Below are positions 10,583 to 21,072 of a stretch of 64,000 nucleotides of DNA, one piece after another. Position numbers and translations under genes: made by a program. Location of the stretch: positions 1 through 64,000 of the forward strand of contig CP053162.1 in the NCBI GenBank assembly GCA_014607495.2. The letters are read 5' to 3'. Position 1 is the stretch's first letter, and every line of letters begins with the position of its first letter. This DNA is from Carposina sasakii. Taxonomy: Eukaryota > Arthropoda > Insecta > Lepidoptera > Carposinidae. The notes under the pieces were generated by a model. It was not told where the DNA came from, searched no databases, and saw only the letters and a program-made list of their open reading frames with translations.

Positions 10583-11598
10583 TATACCTGACTTAAAAAC
10601 CATGTGTAAACCTTAACTCAAACTTTTCGCTAAGCTGCACCCGCCCGCCCTCGCTTCCGCCTATGCACCCCTCGCTAACTTTATGTGAAATCGATGCAGT
10701 GCTGTTTGTAAACACTTGCACTTCGTAGGTACTTTATTTCGTTACAGTAATGTATTCATTTTTACTAGTTTCACCCTAAAAACTTAATAAAAATTTGCAA
10801 AGTTAAGATGGTAGTAGATACAAGCTCATTTATAACAGGCAAACCTATTGTTTATGGTTATGACTATCATAGACATATAGATTGTTAACTTTTAAAAAGT
10901 TTACTTTGCACTAAAAAGTTATCACGTCCAAAGAAACACATAACACTGTAAACAACTCTCATAAAGGTTAGTTCACACTGCACTTCACATACGTTTAATT
11001 GTTAACATGTTTTAAACATTTGAATTTCCCACATTCGATTTTTGCGGCGCGAGGTGGCGTGTCTAGGCGGCCACGTTGCGATCTAACCTAACCTTGCCTC
11101 GTGCAGTCGGGGTACGATCGTAAAATTTCTATACAAGTTTTAATAATCTTGATCCTTTGTATCTGGTAAAAGTGATAGTAAATAAAATGATTTTAATATG
11201 TTTAGATTGTAAAATTATTCATTAATCTTTGGGATCGTAAACATAGGCTAAACAATAAAGTTTAATTATGCATCCAATTGAATAGAAAATTACGCCGCAT
11301 ATGCCTGACTAAAACAATTATTTCTTGGATTGCTTCTCACTAATTTGAATAGTTTTCGTTTAATTGCTGCCGTTTTTATTCATTTTGATAATTATCACAC
11401 ACTAACATTACAACAAAATTATTGCATATACTTAGAAGCTACCTATACAAGCAAAAATTATGTGTGTAAGAGAAATATGTTTTTTTTTTATTTTACCTAG
11501 CTAAATAATGTATTAGTAAAGTATCTATCTAAATTCTATATTTAGGTAAACAATACAATTTTTACAATATTTTTTGTGTTTATTTACTGTAATATTTT
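10583..11598. other. No gene; GC-rich spots
   Basis: C-rich patch at about 10625-10675 and GC-rich patch at about 11043-11115. Neither shows a frame, hairpin or repeat match. Confidence 0.5.
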
Positions 11599-11710
11599 TT
11601 ATACATCTCAACTATACCCTCAAAATTGGTCAAAAGTGGCACCATGTGGTTTTCTATCGGCCCTTAGTGCTCTGCTTACCCCGTAAGGGATAAAGGTGTC
11701 TTTATGTATG
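11599..11710 (+). repeat. Dispersed repeat, copy 1 (pair with 61.4 kb)
   Basis: Shares about 110 bases with 61365-61478: CATCTCAACTATACCCTC, GTGGCACCATGTGGTT, CGGCCCTTAGTGCTCTGC and CCCCGTAAGGGATAAAGG, then a TATG-type simple repeat. Confidence 0.8.
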
Positions 11711-12458
11711 TATATTTTTTTTTACTGTTACCATATGGATATATGGTTTTCCGAAATAAAAGTTATTTTTAATAACTTTATTTTTGCGCAAGTATCAAGA
11801 CTGGTAGATCCATGCACATACAACCCCCGTGTGTCCGGCACCCCTCGCTCGTTCATTCATTTGGCTTACTACAGAACAGCGCATCTCGTGGAGTTGACCT
11901 TGTCAAAGTATATACTATAATAATAATGTAAGTAAGTATGTATAATATTTTGCCATTTTGATTGTAATATTGATCGTGTTTAATAAGAATGATACGAGTT
12001 TTAAGCAAAAAGGATTGTTTAATTTAAAATAATATAACGTGGAGTTCTGGTAAATTGATTTATTTAACGATATATCATTAAAGTTCCTTAAGGTAAATGG
12101 TAGCTGGTGGTTAATGTAAGTTTTAGATTAACGAAGTAAAAATAAATAAACTTTTTCACTCTCACACTGAACCTAGTAAATTTTAATAAAATTACGCTAA
12201 ATACTTAGTTTTACTTAGAGTGACATCTTTTCAATAACAATATTTACAAATAAATATCTCAAAAGTTATATTCAAATCGTTTCCCCCACCTTCGCGGCAT
12301 AAACATTAAACATCGGTGCACGGGCGGCGTCCCCGATTCTAATGTGTACGCACCCTTAGCACGCGCCTGTTGTATTGTCAATGTATTGCATTTCTTAATT
12401 AATTATCGATTTTATTCCTTTTTTGAATGACTTCAAAAAGGAGGAGGGGCTTATTTCA
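11711..12458. other. No feature recognised
   Basis: AT-rich with one GC-rich spot at about 12290-12365. No frame or repeat match. Confidence 0.5.
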
Positions 12459-12502
12459 ATACATTTCTATACATTTAAAATACATTTCTATACATTTAAA
12501 AT
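12459..12502. repeat. Two-unit tandem repeat of about 22 bp
   Basis: The block ATACATTTCTATACATTTAA is repeated twice in tandem. Confidence 0.8.
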
Positions 12503-12593
12503 AGCGGCTCTTTTTTAAAAGAGAAATGGCCGGTATCCACTTTTGGTGAGATGTACTCTACTCGTTCGTAAAGTAAATTAAAAGTATTATGAC

Positions 12594-12874
12594 CAGAGGT
12601 CGGAATTAGGTAGAGTCATTTATGTACTTGCATCGAAATGTTGATATTAATGTGGACCTTCCCAGGATGTCTAATGGACAATCCCGTGTGGCCAACGATA
12701 TTACAAATAAATAATAATAAAACCCTCAGAGATAGACAAATAAAACAAAGATAATTAACATAAAATTTCTGCTCTTTAAAATTAATACCGGAATTTGAGG
12801 CATATCCACTTTATTCTTTCGCTGTATGAAATCAGTGCAAGTACATAAATGACTCTACCTAATTCCGACCTCTG
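12594..12874. mobile_element. hAT-type MITE, 39-bp perfect TIRs, 8-bp target duplication
   Basis: 281-bp element. The terminal inverted repeats at 12594-12632 and 12836-12874 are perfect (start CAGAGGTCGGAATTAGG). The flanks are identical 8-mers ATTATGAC at 12586-12593 and 12875-12882. An 8-bp duplication is the signature of hAT transposases. No coding capacity. Perfect repeats suggest recent movement. Confidence 0.92.
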
Positions 12875-13095
12875 ATTATGACTTGCCACATTTCAGTGAT
12901 TAGGTAAACGAGGTCTCATAAGTACCCATATTTTATAAGTGGTACTAGTGAATCTATATAAATGAAAATAATTGTTTTAGACTAACTTAAACTTAAGTCT
13001 TATATAATTAACATTAAGTTTGAAAATTTTACAATAGACGCCCAGCAAAACATTAAATGCGTACATAAGTCTTGTCATTGTCGATTACGATTTCA

Positions 13096-13113
13096 TACAT
13101 ACATACATACATA
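13096..13113. repeat. (CATA)n microsatellite
   Basis: Short CATA run ending at the left end of a family B MITE. Confidence 0.85.
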
Positions 13114-13483
13114 CAGGGTGTTTTTTTGTGGCCACCTTTAACGAAGGGTACGTACTCTATACATGAAATAAAGTAAGTTTATGCCAAAAAAATGCTTGGA
13201 ATTTTTTTTTTTTAATTTTAAATTCCTTGATCGTGCGAAATTTATAGTGTCTAGTGATTATATTAGTTTTTTATAGACAGATATTAATTATTTTTCGTGA
13301 AAAAATCCTGCTACGCGCGTCTATGTGCATTTATGCAGAAAAACGCAGTCTATTTACTCAACTTTGGACCCTAATATTTTGGAAACCAGACACTTCCCAG
13401 GTATACTTCCATGGAGAAAAATGATCGTGATGATGAGGAGATTCCGTAGTTTTCGGGAACGTTGACGACCAAAAATCACCCTG
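13114..13483 (+). mobile_element. MITE family B, copy 1
   Basis: About 370 bp, starting CAGGGTGTTTTTTTG and ending AAAAATCACCCTG. Landmarks: CACCTTTAACGAAGGGTACG near the left end, GAAAAACGCAGTCTATTTAC in the middle, and AGGAGATTCCGTAGTTTTCG near the right end. Short terminal inverted repeat of 7-9 bp only. No long frame kept between copies. Other copies: 25436, 32515, 39036 and 59173. Confidence 0.9.
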
Positions 13484-14049
13484 TATGTAAAGTAACCCAA
13501 TGTGCTCTTTATGTACCACTATAACAATATTTTATCTGAACTCGAACTCATTACCACTTTTTATTTAAAGTCGGTATAAAAGTTAAGCTTCTGAATTAAC
13601 CCTAACATAAAAATGTTACATTATTATAAATTTAACAGTTTCTGTAGTAAAGTAATTTTAATTAGGAATCCTTTTCGTGTCTTATCTAACATCAAAACCC
13701 TTACAAAGTGGTTTTTGGGAAAAATATGCAAATTCATAAGTATTTGCATACTGAAGTTACCGCCAGGCAGGGACAGTGTTTAACTTTTTAGTTGTTTACT
13801 GTGTGACATTCTTTATTGTTAGTGCACGGATAACATAGGCAAACATGTACCACCTTAGGTCGCATCTTGCTTAACATCAGGCACGCACGATGGCGGTCAA
13901 ATGTTTGCCTAGCTAATTGTAAAGAAAAACATAATATTATAGTAGTAGTAGGTACAGGTCTGACCAAAAACAGCAGGAATGTTTCCATTATATAAGTGAG
14001 AGGTCGATTTTGTATCTCAAACTATTTTAACAGTTTTTCTAGGGTAGGT
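13484..14049. other. No feature recognised
   Basis: AT-rich. Small frames on both strands at 13788-14040 have no motif. Confidence 0.5.
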
Positions 14050-14082
14050 TTTTCACATAGCTTTTTGCTTAACATACTCCTG
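14050..14082. repeat. MITE family A, short right-arm fragment
   Basis: CACATAGCTTTTTGCTTAAC followed by ATACTCC matches the family A right arm. Confidence 0.5.
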
Positions 14083-14088
14083 TGGTTT

Positions 14089-14291
14089 GTTTGGCCGCGT
14101 GGTGCCGGCAGAGTAGAATTCGTACCACCCCATGTCTGCCCGTGGGTATCATATGAGGCGATTAAGGGTTTCCAGGAGGAGGGCAGCAGCGCCTCCCGTG
14201 TTGACAACATAGTCCAAGATACAAACTGCGGTCGCCAACCCGCCTGCCCCGCGTGGTGACTATGGGCAAATACCCCCTGATGATGATGATA
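14089..14291 (+). mobile_element. RTE-tailed short retroposon, internally deleted copy
   Basis: Starts GGCCGCGTGGTGCCGGCAG like the full copies at 23203 and 52227, runs to TATGGGCAAATACCCC, and then jumps to the (TGA)n tail, losing the GTCCAGCAGTGGACTGC part. A near-duplicate of ACTCCTGTGGTT lies on each side (about 14076 and 14292, roughly 10 of 12 bases). Confidence 0.75.
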
Positions 14292-14644
14292 ACTCCTTTG
14301 GTAACATCTTGTATACGAGAGCTAATGAACCTACGAACATACTGCGGTAGGTTTGACTATAACCTACTTACATTATTCCGTATTCTTTTTATTATAAGTC
14401 ACTTTACTACGTAATTCTTTTTCTTCTGTATGTATGTATACAGGGTGTAACAGAAAGGGTATGTTAAGCGAAAAGCTATGTAAATAGACCATTATAGAGA
14501 ACCTATTTCCAAAATTTGAGACTCGAAATCACATGTTTATTTTTTATAATTGTATGAACATTCTTAAGTTGTTTAGAAATTCTCCATACTAGCTGCAAAA
14601 TTAAACATGCGATTTCGAGTCTGAAATTTTGTAGATAGGTTCCT

Positions 14645-16162
14645 TTTGATTCCATACCGATTGAGGTTATAAGGAATAATATAGATATTTTAATGGATCC
14701 CTTATCAAACTTTTTTAACAAATGCCTTGATGCTGGCGTTTTCCCTGATCAGTTTAAGATTGCTAAAATCGTTCCCATTTATAAGAAAGGCCAAAAGACT
14801 GACCCCAGCAATTACAGACCAATTTCTCTACTTCCTGTTCTGTCAAAACTGTTAGAAAAGATCGTTAAAGTCAGACTCATTAAACATATACTAAGAAATA
14901 AAATTTTAAATAGGCGACAGTTTGGTTACCAACAAAATATGGGGACCAAAGATGCTATTGACGCTATGCTGGACGATATTGTGACAGAACTGAATAATAA
15001 ACAAAAAGTTGCAGGTCTATTCTTGGACCTTAGTTCAGCATTTGATACTGTAGATCACGAGATACTGTTGAATAAGTTGGAACATTATGGAATACGTGGT
15101 AATAACTTGGATCTATTCTGTTCATATTTACGCAATAGAAAACAGTTCGTAGAGATTACCACCTTGGAAGGTGGATGCGAAAAAATATCCTCGAGGTCAC
15201 GTATGGAGATGATCAAGTGTGGTGTGCCTCAGGGTTCCATTTTGGGACCAGCACTCTTTACACTTTTTATAAATGACATAGTGGACTATATGAAGAATTC
15301 GGTAACTGGTCTGAACCTGGTACTTTATGCTGATGACACTAATGCATGTTTGTCTGCTGAAAATTTGGATGACTTAACTAGTAAAGTGAACACAGCACCT
15401 TGTAAATTCAACTTCTGGTTCAACGCTAACAATTTAAAGCTTAATATAAATAAGACGAGTGCAATGCTGTTTAGAACTACTTTAAAAAATAATGATGACA
15501 TGGAAATCACTTTTAACAATCATAAAATAAATCTGATAGAAGTTGTTAAGTTCCTAGGTGTACACATAGACTCACATCTGAACTGGAAAAGTGAGTTGGA
15601 AAAAATTGAGAGCTCTTTAAGTTCTGCGTGCTACGCTGTTCGAAGTTTACGTTATGAACTATCAATGGATCACCTTAAGACTGTGTATTATGCCATTTTT
15701 GAATCTAAACTAAGATACAGCATCAAGTTTTGGGGTAACAGCTATAAATACAATATAAAAAAAGCATTTACTATGCAAAAACGAGTGATACGAATTATGG
15801 TTCGTATACCCCAGATGGAATCTTGTAGACAGCATTTCAAAGAATTAAAAATCCTAACCGTACCTTGTCTCTTTATATTGGAGACTTTGACAGATTTTTG
15901 TAAAAAACTAAAAACTCTAGAGACGGCGAGCGAGAGGGATGCAAGACTATCAACGCGTAGAAAAGATGTTCAAAGTTCTATACGGCCTAGGTTGAGGGTT
16001 GTTGCCCACTGTTCACAAAATCAGTCAGTGTTACTATTTAACAGTTTACCTTCTGAATTGAAGAGTATTAGTAATGTAAATATATTTAAATCTAGACTTA
16101 AGAAATTGTTATTAGATAAATGTTATTATGATATAAATGATTATTTGAAACGCATGAAATAG
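14645..16162 (+). CDS. Non-LTR (LINE) reverse transcriptase, 5'-truncated, intact frame
   Basis: The frame is already open at the MITE junction (about 14645) and passes through the internal Met at 14693 to a TAG at 16160-16162. It is therefore a truncated ORF2 with no native start, and the endonuclease domain is missing. Counting from Met 14693: PSNYRPISLLP at 38-48 (fingers), FLDLSSAFDTVDH at 110-122 with catalytic Asp112, CGVPQGSILGP at 176-186, and the catalytic YADD box at 212-215. After it come FLGVHID, a KLRYSIKFWG segment and ILTVPCLF in the C-terminal part. These motifs fit the Jockey/CR1 group of LINEs. The enzyme copies its own RNA at a nicked target. With all RT motifs intact and no stop over more than 500 codons, the insertion is young. 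Confidence 0.9.
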   Translation, partial: FDSIPIEVIRNNIDILMDPLSNFFNKCLDAGVFPDQFKIAKIVPIYKKGQKTDPSNYRPISLLPVLSKLLEKIVKVRLIKHILRNKILNRRQFGYQQNMGTKDAIDAMLDDIVTELNNKQKVAGLFLDLSSAFDTVDHEILLNKLEHYGIRGNNLDLFCSYLRNRKQFVEITTLEGGCEKISSRSRMEMIKCGVPQGSILGPALFTLFINDIVDYMKNSVTGLNLVLYADDTNACLSAENLDDLTSKVNTAPCKFNFWFNANNLKLNINKTSAMLFRTTLKNNDDMEITFNNHKINLIEVVKFLGVHIDSHLNWKSELEKIESSLSSACYAVRSLRYELSMDHLKTVYYAIFESKLRYSIKFWGNSYKYNIKKAFTMQKRVIRIMVRIPQMESCRQHFKELKILTVPCLFILETLTDFCKKLKTLETASERDARLSTRRKDVQSSIRPRLRVVAHCSQNQSVLLFNSLPSELKSISNVNIFKSRLKKLLLDKCYYDINDYLKRMK

Positions 16163-16398
16163 ATGTATTTGCGTGGCACTTAATATTACTTCCAGTATAA
16201 TATATTAAATAAGTCTGACATATTATACCTATATTAAATTTGACATACTACTTATAATACTTGACATACTTATATAATTGATTTGCGCATGTTTGTGATT
16301 GTTTAAAGTTTTTATAAATCTACGTGTACCTGTTTTTTTAAATGTGATTTCAAATACAATGTTTATTGTTAATTGAATAAATGAATTATGAATTATGA
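14645..16398 (+). mobile_element. LINE insertion with GAATTAT-type tail
   Basis: Covers the truncated RT frame and a 236-bp 3' UTR with AATAAA at 16376-16381, ending in a repeated GAATTAT tail (16383-16398) instead of pure poly(A). Breakpoints are estimated by comparison with uninterrupted family A copies. The target duplication is at most a few T residues and is unclear. Confidence 0.85.
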
Positions 16399-16504
16399 AA
16401 TTTTAGTGGGCTATTTACATAGCTTCTCGCTTAACATACCCCTTATATTTCTATTGTGGGCTATTGTCATAGTTTTGCGCTAATACACTTTTTGGTATAT
16501 CCTG

Positions 16505-16861
16505 TATATTATGTTTGGCTACTGTGCAATAAATTTCCACAAAACTTAAAATAATGAAATTTGGTTAGTTAACACCATCAGTAAATATAGAGTTCATAGG
16601 AATTAAAAAATATATTCAGCATTTCTAATCTACATACCAGTGATGACAGTCCGCTTGCTACAGAACCCTGCCTTCGCATAATTAGGGTCCCCTAGGCGGA
16701 TAAACTCCGAATTAATTAATGGTCACCAACATACCTGCAACAGAAACAGTGTGTTATGCTCATTGAATTAAATTATATTTTGCTGTGGGAGCAACAATTT
16801 CTAGCATGAGTGGGCGATGGAATTATTTACAGATATATTATATGTGCTATGCATATTTCAT
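16505..16861. other. No feature recognised
   Basis: AT-rich, nothing recognisable. Confidence 0.5.
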
Positions 16862-17035
16862 GTACTGATGAGGGCCTTTACTAGAATACATCAGCTGCAT
16901 CTCCATCTGGGCATGTCGTGAAAGTTGACCTGGAACTCAGGGGCGTTCTCTCAGACGATGAGCTATTAACTTGTCACCGATTTACATCTGACCCTGAAAT
17001 ACTTATCGTGGCTACAGGACACCCTTTGTGATCTT
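16862..17035 (-). repeat. Dispersed repeat family C, longer copy
   Basis: Reverse orientation. Contains the 3' part (ATACATCAGCTGCATCTCC, GCATGTCGTGAAAG, GATGAGCTATTAACTTGTCA) followed by a decayed GGCTACAGG/TGATC core. Confidence 0.7.
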
Positions 17036-18059
17036 TTAGTTTAAGCTAACCTGTTTTGAAATAATCGAAACCATTAAATAAACCTATGTAACCGCCGCGC
17101 CGTTTCCTTTCATCTTTAATTGAAATACCTAATAAACCTAACAAGCGATTTATTAATCTATTGGGAAAAAGGTTTCCGAATTAGTCTCATAAGCTGAGTA
17201 TCGAATATCAGCAAAACAGTAGTGTAAAAGTATGCTAATATACAGCTAATAAAGGAGCACAGGTGGCATAAGCGCCACAAAAAGCTCCCCACCGTTGCCT
17301 ATCAGCAGCATAATCGGCAGCATTCGTAACCGTAACTCTGCGTAGTATCTGCAGTTACGATGGCGGAAGCAGTCCGCATTAATGGTGAGTTCGTGACGTA
17401 TGCGGATTGCATCTGCTTGGTGCATGCTGAGTAAGGGAACGTGCAGACTCCACAGTAAGGCTAAGGCTTTTCGACTAGCGATGTGTTATGCTACGTTTTA
17501 CTATGGAACTGGGACCGCTAAAATTTTGAACCGAAACGCAACGATTTATAATCCGTTAACGAAAAGCGGTGTGAAGCAACATTTACTTACTTATTTACTT
17601 GAGTAAGAAGGTATATTTTTACAGGCAGCGGTCGCGAGTATTAAAGAATAAAAACTGTTCAGTTTGCTTGGTATAGGTATATAATGTTTATATGACATAA
17701 TATAGTTTTTAAAGAAATAAAAATTACGTCGATAGTGTTTTAACTTTTAGACAACAAGGACATAAACTCTGCCTAAATACAAGCAAAAAAATAAGAATTA
17801 GTATATAGCTTAGAGGGGGAACTGTTTCATAACTTTGAGATGACGTACAGAGCTAAACGGTGTTATAAAGTTACATTCAGTCAGTGTGCACATGCCCTTA
17901 CCATTAACCTAGCCAGTTAGCGGTTAAGGCACAGTTAATACAAAGTAAGTACCTAACATGGTGGCCATTTACTAGGACACCAATGGCGTCGCAACTAACT
18001 CTCGTATAAATTAATAATTTAAACAGATCGCGCTCAATTATTGATAACTTCAAATCTGT
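17036..18059. other. No supported gene
   Basis: At 17359 an ATG opens a 24-codon frame beginning MAEAVRIN, with GTGAGT directly after the eighth Asn codon's following G, which could be a splice donor. There is no partner exon, so I do not call a gene. The rest is AT-rich with no repeat match. Confidence 0.4.
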
Positions 18060-18226
18060 TCAAAGAAAAAAACCCGACTCCGTTAAAATTTTGACCCGGT
18101 ATCACTCTTGCGACGAAGACAAATCTAATGTTACCTCTCAAGCTGAAATAGATAAAGCCAGTTATGCTCTAAAACATGACAAATAAATATATAAAAACAT
18201 ACACTCGAAAAACATAACCCAGAAGA
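18060..18226 (-). repeat. Dispersed repeat related to 19.4 kb
   Basis: Shares TTAAAATTTTGACCCGGTAT and ACTCGAAAAACATAACCC with the reverse complement of 19405-19580. Related pieces occur near 27140, 59900 and 62170. Confidence 0.6.
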
Positions 18227-18256
18227 AGACTGCGCTAGAAGAATCTAGCGCAGTCT
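18227..18256. repeat. Perfect 13-bp hairpin with 4-base loop
   Basis: AGACTGCGCTAGA, loop AGAA, then TCTAGCGCAGTCT. Lies at the end of the dispersed repeat just upstream, whose other copies carry only one arm. Confidence 0.9.
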
Positions 18257-18295
18257 GGTAAATAAATCAAATCTTGTGTCAATTAATTTTCGATG

Positions 18296-18406
18296 TTTTT
18301 GTTTCTACCTAAGGTCTCTATGTTTCTATCTTGTTTATCTTATTTCATCGTTGCTATTGTATCTGTGTATGTGAAATCTTCAAATAAAAACCTTTCTCTT
18401 CTATGT
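18296..18406 (+). repeat. LINE 3' UTR fragment, copy 1
   Basis: Shares GTTTCTA, TTGTATCTGTGTAT and a TCAAATAAA(A/G)ACCT end with 23514-23631, typical of a short LINE 3' end with its polyadenylation signal. Confidence 0.6.
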
Positions 18407-18440
18407 TAACAGACTTTCAGGCAGCAACAACCACTTTCTT

Positions 18441-18716
18441 TCAATATTTTTTTATGATTATTACATCACGAGTCAGGAAAATGGGTTTCCTTTCAATTTG
18501 TGACAAATCACTTTGAATAATATTCACATTTTTCACAGTTTTCGATTTCGCAGGAGAGATGATGTAGAGTTTAAAACTTATGGAGCTGGATTTAAGTACT
18601 TTTAATCTGCTGTCGTGGAGTGCCAGTGCATGAAACTGTACCTTTGACTTATTACCCGTAATAATTCGTTTGAGTATAAAGAAAGCATTGGTAGAGAATG
18701 CTGCATAGCCCGCCAT
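18441..18716 (-). CDS. Hypothetical 91-residue protein, doubtful
   Basis: Frame from ATG at 18716 (sequence before it is TGTAAA) to TGA at 18441-18443. The protein begins MAGYAAFSTNAFFILKR and is basic, with no motif that I recognise. A possible donor (AAAG then GTACAG) would fall after about 25 codons. Some residue composition looks protein-like, but there is no second exon and no family match by eye. It may be chance or a repeat remnant. Confidence 0.25.
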   Translation of the reverse strand: MAGYAAFSTNAFFILKRIITGNKSKVQFHALALHDSRLKVLKSSSISFKLYIISPAKSKTVKNVNIIQSDLSQIERKPIFLTRDVIIIKKY

Positions 18717-19404
18717 TTTACAAACCTTTATACATGCAATAAAGAATTTTATTACTATTTTTGGTTTCTTTTATTTTTCTCGGCCCTATTAAGTAGTTCC
18801 GGTATGACATCCTAACATGTACGGGTCGTAGACTAAGGCACATTATTATTGGCAGAAGAGTCATCCTAAAGCAATTTTCTAACAAGCCTACAGGTATTTA
18901 TGACTATTATTAAAGATGAAACGAGTATCTACATCCGAAAGTTTCCCAGTCAGTGTTTTATAAGTTTAAAATTAAGTATATCTATTAATTTTCATCGAAC
19001 CACGTCTATCACTTCTAAAGCCACCAACTCATATCTCAGGGTGGCAGGTTCTCAGTGACGAAAATATGTCGAGCGCCACAGTAAAACGGAAATGGCTCCC
19101 TATCTTAATAGAATATCGCGAGGCTTTGCATTTCCCGGCCGGGGGACTATTCTACATCGGAACGACTTTCCCGATCGCCCGGGGAAACTAACTCGCTGAT
19201 TGTAAAGAAGTTTTATGGGAGAGAGAAAATGCAATAAGGTAGTTTTTTAATAAAGATTTGTATGTAAAGTTTGTTATTACTTTCTACTACTGTGTTGAAA
19301 TTATTATTTCATATTCATAAAGCTTCTTGACTTCAAGTTCTAAAAATACAAAAATTGTATTGTTAGAAAATAATTTATTTCTCTGAGTCTATGAAGTAGT
19401 TTTT
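18717..19404. other. No gene; GC-rich patch at about 19075-19195
   Basis: The patch (CCCGGCCGGGGG and CGCCCGGGGAAAC among others) is unlike its AT-rich surroundings and is not a repeat that I recognise. It has no long frame and could be regulatory. Confidence 0.35.
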
Positions 19405-19580
19405 AACCCGACTGCGCCAGGAGGACGGTTATGTTTTTCAAGTGCTTGTTCGTATGTGTATGTATGTATATATGTTTGACTCGCTCTAAAGCTTAAACGA
19501 GTTGTAGCATCTGAGCATGAGAAGTATCATAGATACGTAGTGAGAGTGACACTGGGTCAAAATTTTCATGCAGACGGTTG
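19405..19580 (+). repeat. Dispersed repeat with ACCCGACTGCGCCAG start
   Basis: ACCCGACTGCGCCAGGAGG, GTTATGTTTTTCAAGTG, a TATG run, then GACACTGGGTCAAAATTTT. Same family as 18060-18226. Confidence 0.6.
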
Positions 19581-19963
19581 TTTATTTTTTCTTGAAATAA
19601 ATGAATTTTACTACATTTGATTTTGAACTCTATAAATTCTATAATTTATTTCATACAAAGAATAGATTATCCTAAAGTAAAACAAGAGATAACAACAAAC
19701 AATCTATTTTTAACAAATAATAAAAATGAACCAACATTTTAACTGTCATTAATTTCGAATGATATCTCTATCAGAAACCTCTTAATTAATGAGCGATGCA
19801 TGCGGGAATCGGTCAAGAGTGGAATCTCGATTAATAAATCGAATATCGACTATTTTTTAAATAGATTGCTTCGAGTTATCGAGATTGTGTATAGAGAGGT
19901 AATTTTGTATGAACGTTTTATCTTTGGTAGTAATTCATTGTGAGATTGGGTTTTTTTGTTATA
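19581..19963. other. No feature recognised
   Basis: AT-rich, nothing recognisable. Confidence 0.5.
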
Positions 19964-20218
19964 CAGGGTGTAACAGAAAGGGTATGTTAAGCGAAAAGCT
20001 ATGTAAATAGCCCACTATAGAGAACCTATTTCCAAAATTTGAGACTCGAAATCACATTTTTATTTTTCAAGATTGTATGAAAATTGCTGAGATATTTAAA
20101 AATTCTCCATACTATCGGGAAAAATAAACATGTGATTTCGGGTCTCAAATTTTGTGGATCTCTACAGTGGGCTATTTACATAGCTTTTCTCTTAACATAC
20201 CCTTTTTGTTACACTCTG
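19964..20218. mobile_element. MITE family A, complete copy 3
   Basis: 255-bp palindrome with CAGGGTGTAACAGAAAGGG left end and GTTACACTCTG right end, TA-rich flanks. Nearly identical in the arms to copies at 2995 and 24604; a short deletion removes part of the right arm after GTGGAT. Confidence 0.9.
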
Positions 20219-20294
20219 TATAGATATTTATATTAGGGTTACCTGATAGAGAATTATACGTCGATAACAAATAGCGACACACATCAAATGTAGG

Positions 20295-20395
20295 TAGATA
20301 CATACATATATACATACATACATACATGCGGCTGTGTTCCCTAAATGGTGTAGTAACCAGCACTGCAGGATCGCGAAGAGGATCTAACAGCCACG
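20295..20395 (+). repeat. (CATA)n run and family C fragment
   Basis: CATACATA-type run (20295-20326) leads into GCGGCTGTGTTCCCTAAATG, ACTGCAGGATCGCGAAGAGG and TAACAGCCACG of family C. Confidence 0.75.
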
Positions 20396-20429
20396 CTTAC
20401 GAAGTTTACATGGTGCTAGATTTCTTTAG

Positions 20430-20486
20430 ATATCATCGCCATTATCAGCCTATTGCAGTCCACTGCTGGACGTAGGCCTCCCCTTT
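20430..20486 (-). repeat. RTE-tailed retroposon, 3'-end fragment
   Basis: CCTATTGCAGTCCACTGCTG followed by GACGTAGGCCTCCCC, the reverse complement of the conserved 3' end. Confidence 0.8.
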
Positions 20487-21072
20487 TTAGATATACTTGA
20501 ATAAAAAAAAAATATTTACAGGCATTAGAAAACCCAGTAATAATATGAACGCATATGCGTTTTACTATACTTGCATGAGCTATAATTAAAAAGGCAAAGG
20601 TGCCGACACACGAACAAACAGAAACTGAAACATTTAGTACATCCGACGGCCACGTGTGCTGCCGTGACCCGTTGGAACGCGGTCAGCCGCTGGAGCCAGT
20701 ACTCGTGTCAGTTACTTGTCAAGCCAGTGGATTGTAGGGTTTTTATTAAAATGTTTTATCAGTACATACGTTTTACGTTATACCTTAGTTACATAGAATT
20801 TTATTTCATTATTTTTGGATTTATCATTATACTTAGATATAGTTTTATTATAGACGAGTATATAGCATGTAAATATAGTTTTAACAACATATTATCGACA
20901 TGCTATCGATAGATCAGTAAATATGAGGATTACATCACCATTAGGTACGGATATAAAAAGGATTTTTGCAAAGTCAACCGTTAAAAAAGTTAAAACCTTA
21001 AACATCTATCAGTATAATATTCGAAAATAAAATTATACCGATCTATAGCACAATAAATTATAACCTAGTCTA
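20487..21072. other. No gene; GC-rich patch at about 20645-20735
   Basis: The patch contains a CACGTG E-box (about 20651) and the initiator word TCAGTT (about 20707-20712) without a TATA box. The frame from 20664 to 20912 has no motif. This could be a TATA-less promoter, but the support is weak. Confidence 0.3.

Larger units (their letters stand above)
14441..16504. mobile_element. MITE family A, copy 2, split by a LINE insertion
   Basis: The left arm starts CAGGGTGTAACAGAAAGGG at 14441 and runs through the centre to AGATAGGTTC near 14643. The right arm resumes at about 16400 (GTGGGCTATTTACATAGCTT). A second, decayed right-end piece follows to 16504. The interruption holds the LINE at 14645-16398, so the MITE is older than the LINE. 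Confidence 0.85.

Noticed and set aside
14022..14259. Frames over the RTE-tailed retroposon
   Set aside because: The same peptides recur wherever this repeat occurs (23129-23443, 52297-52497) and are repeat artefacts.
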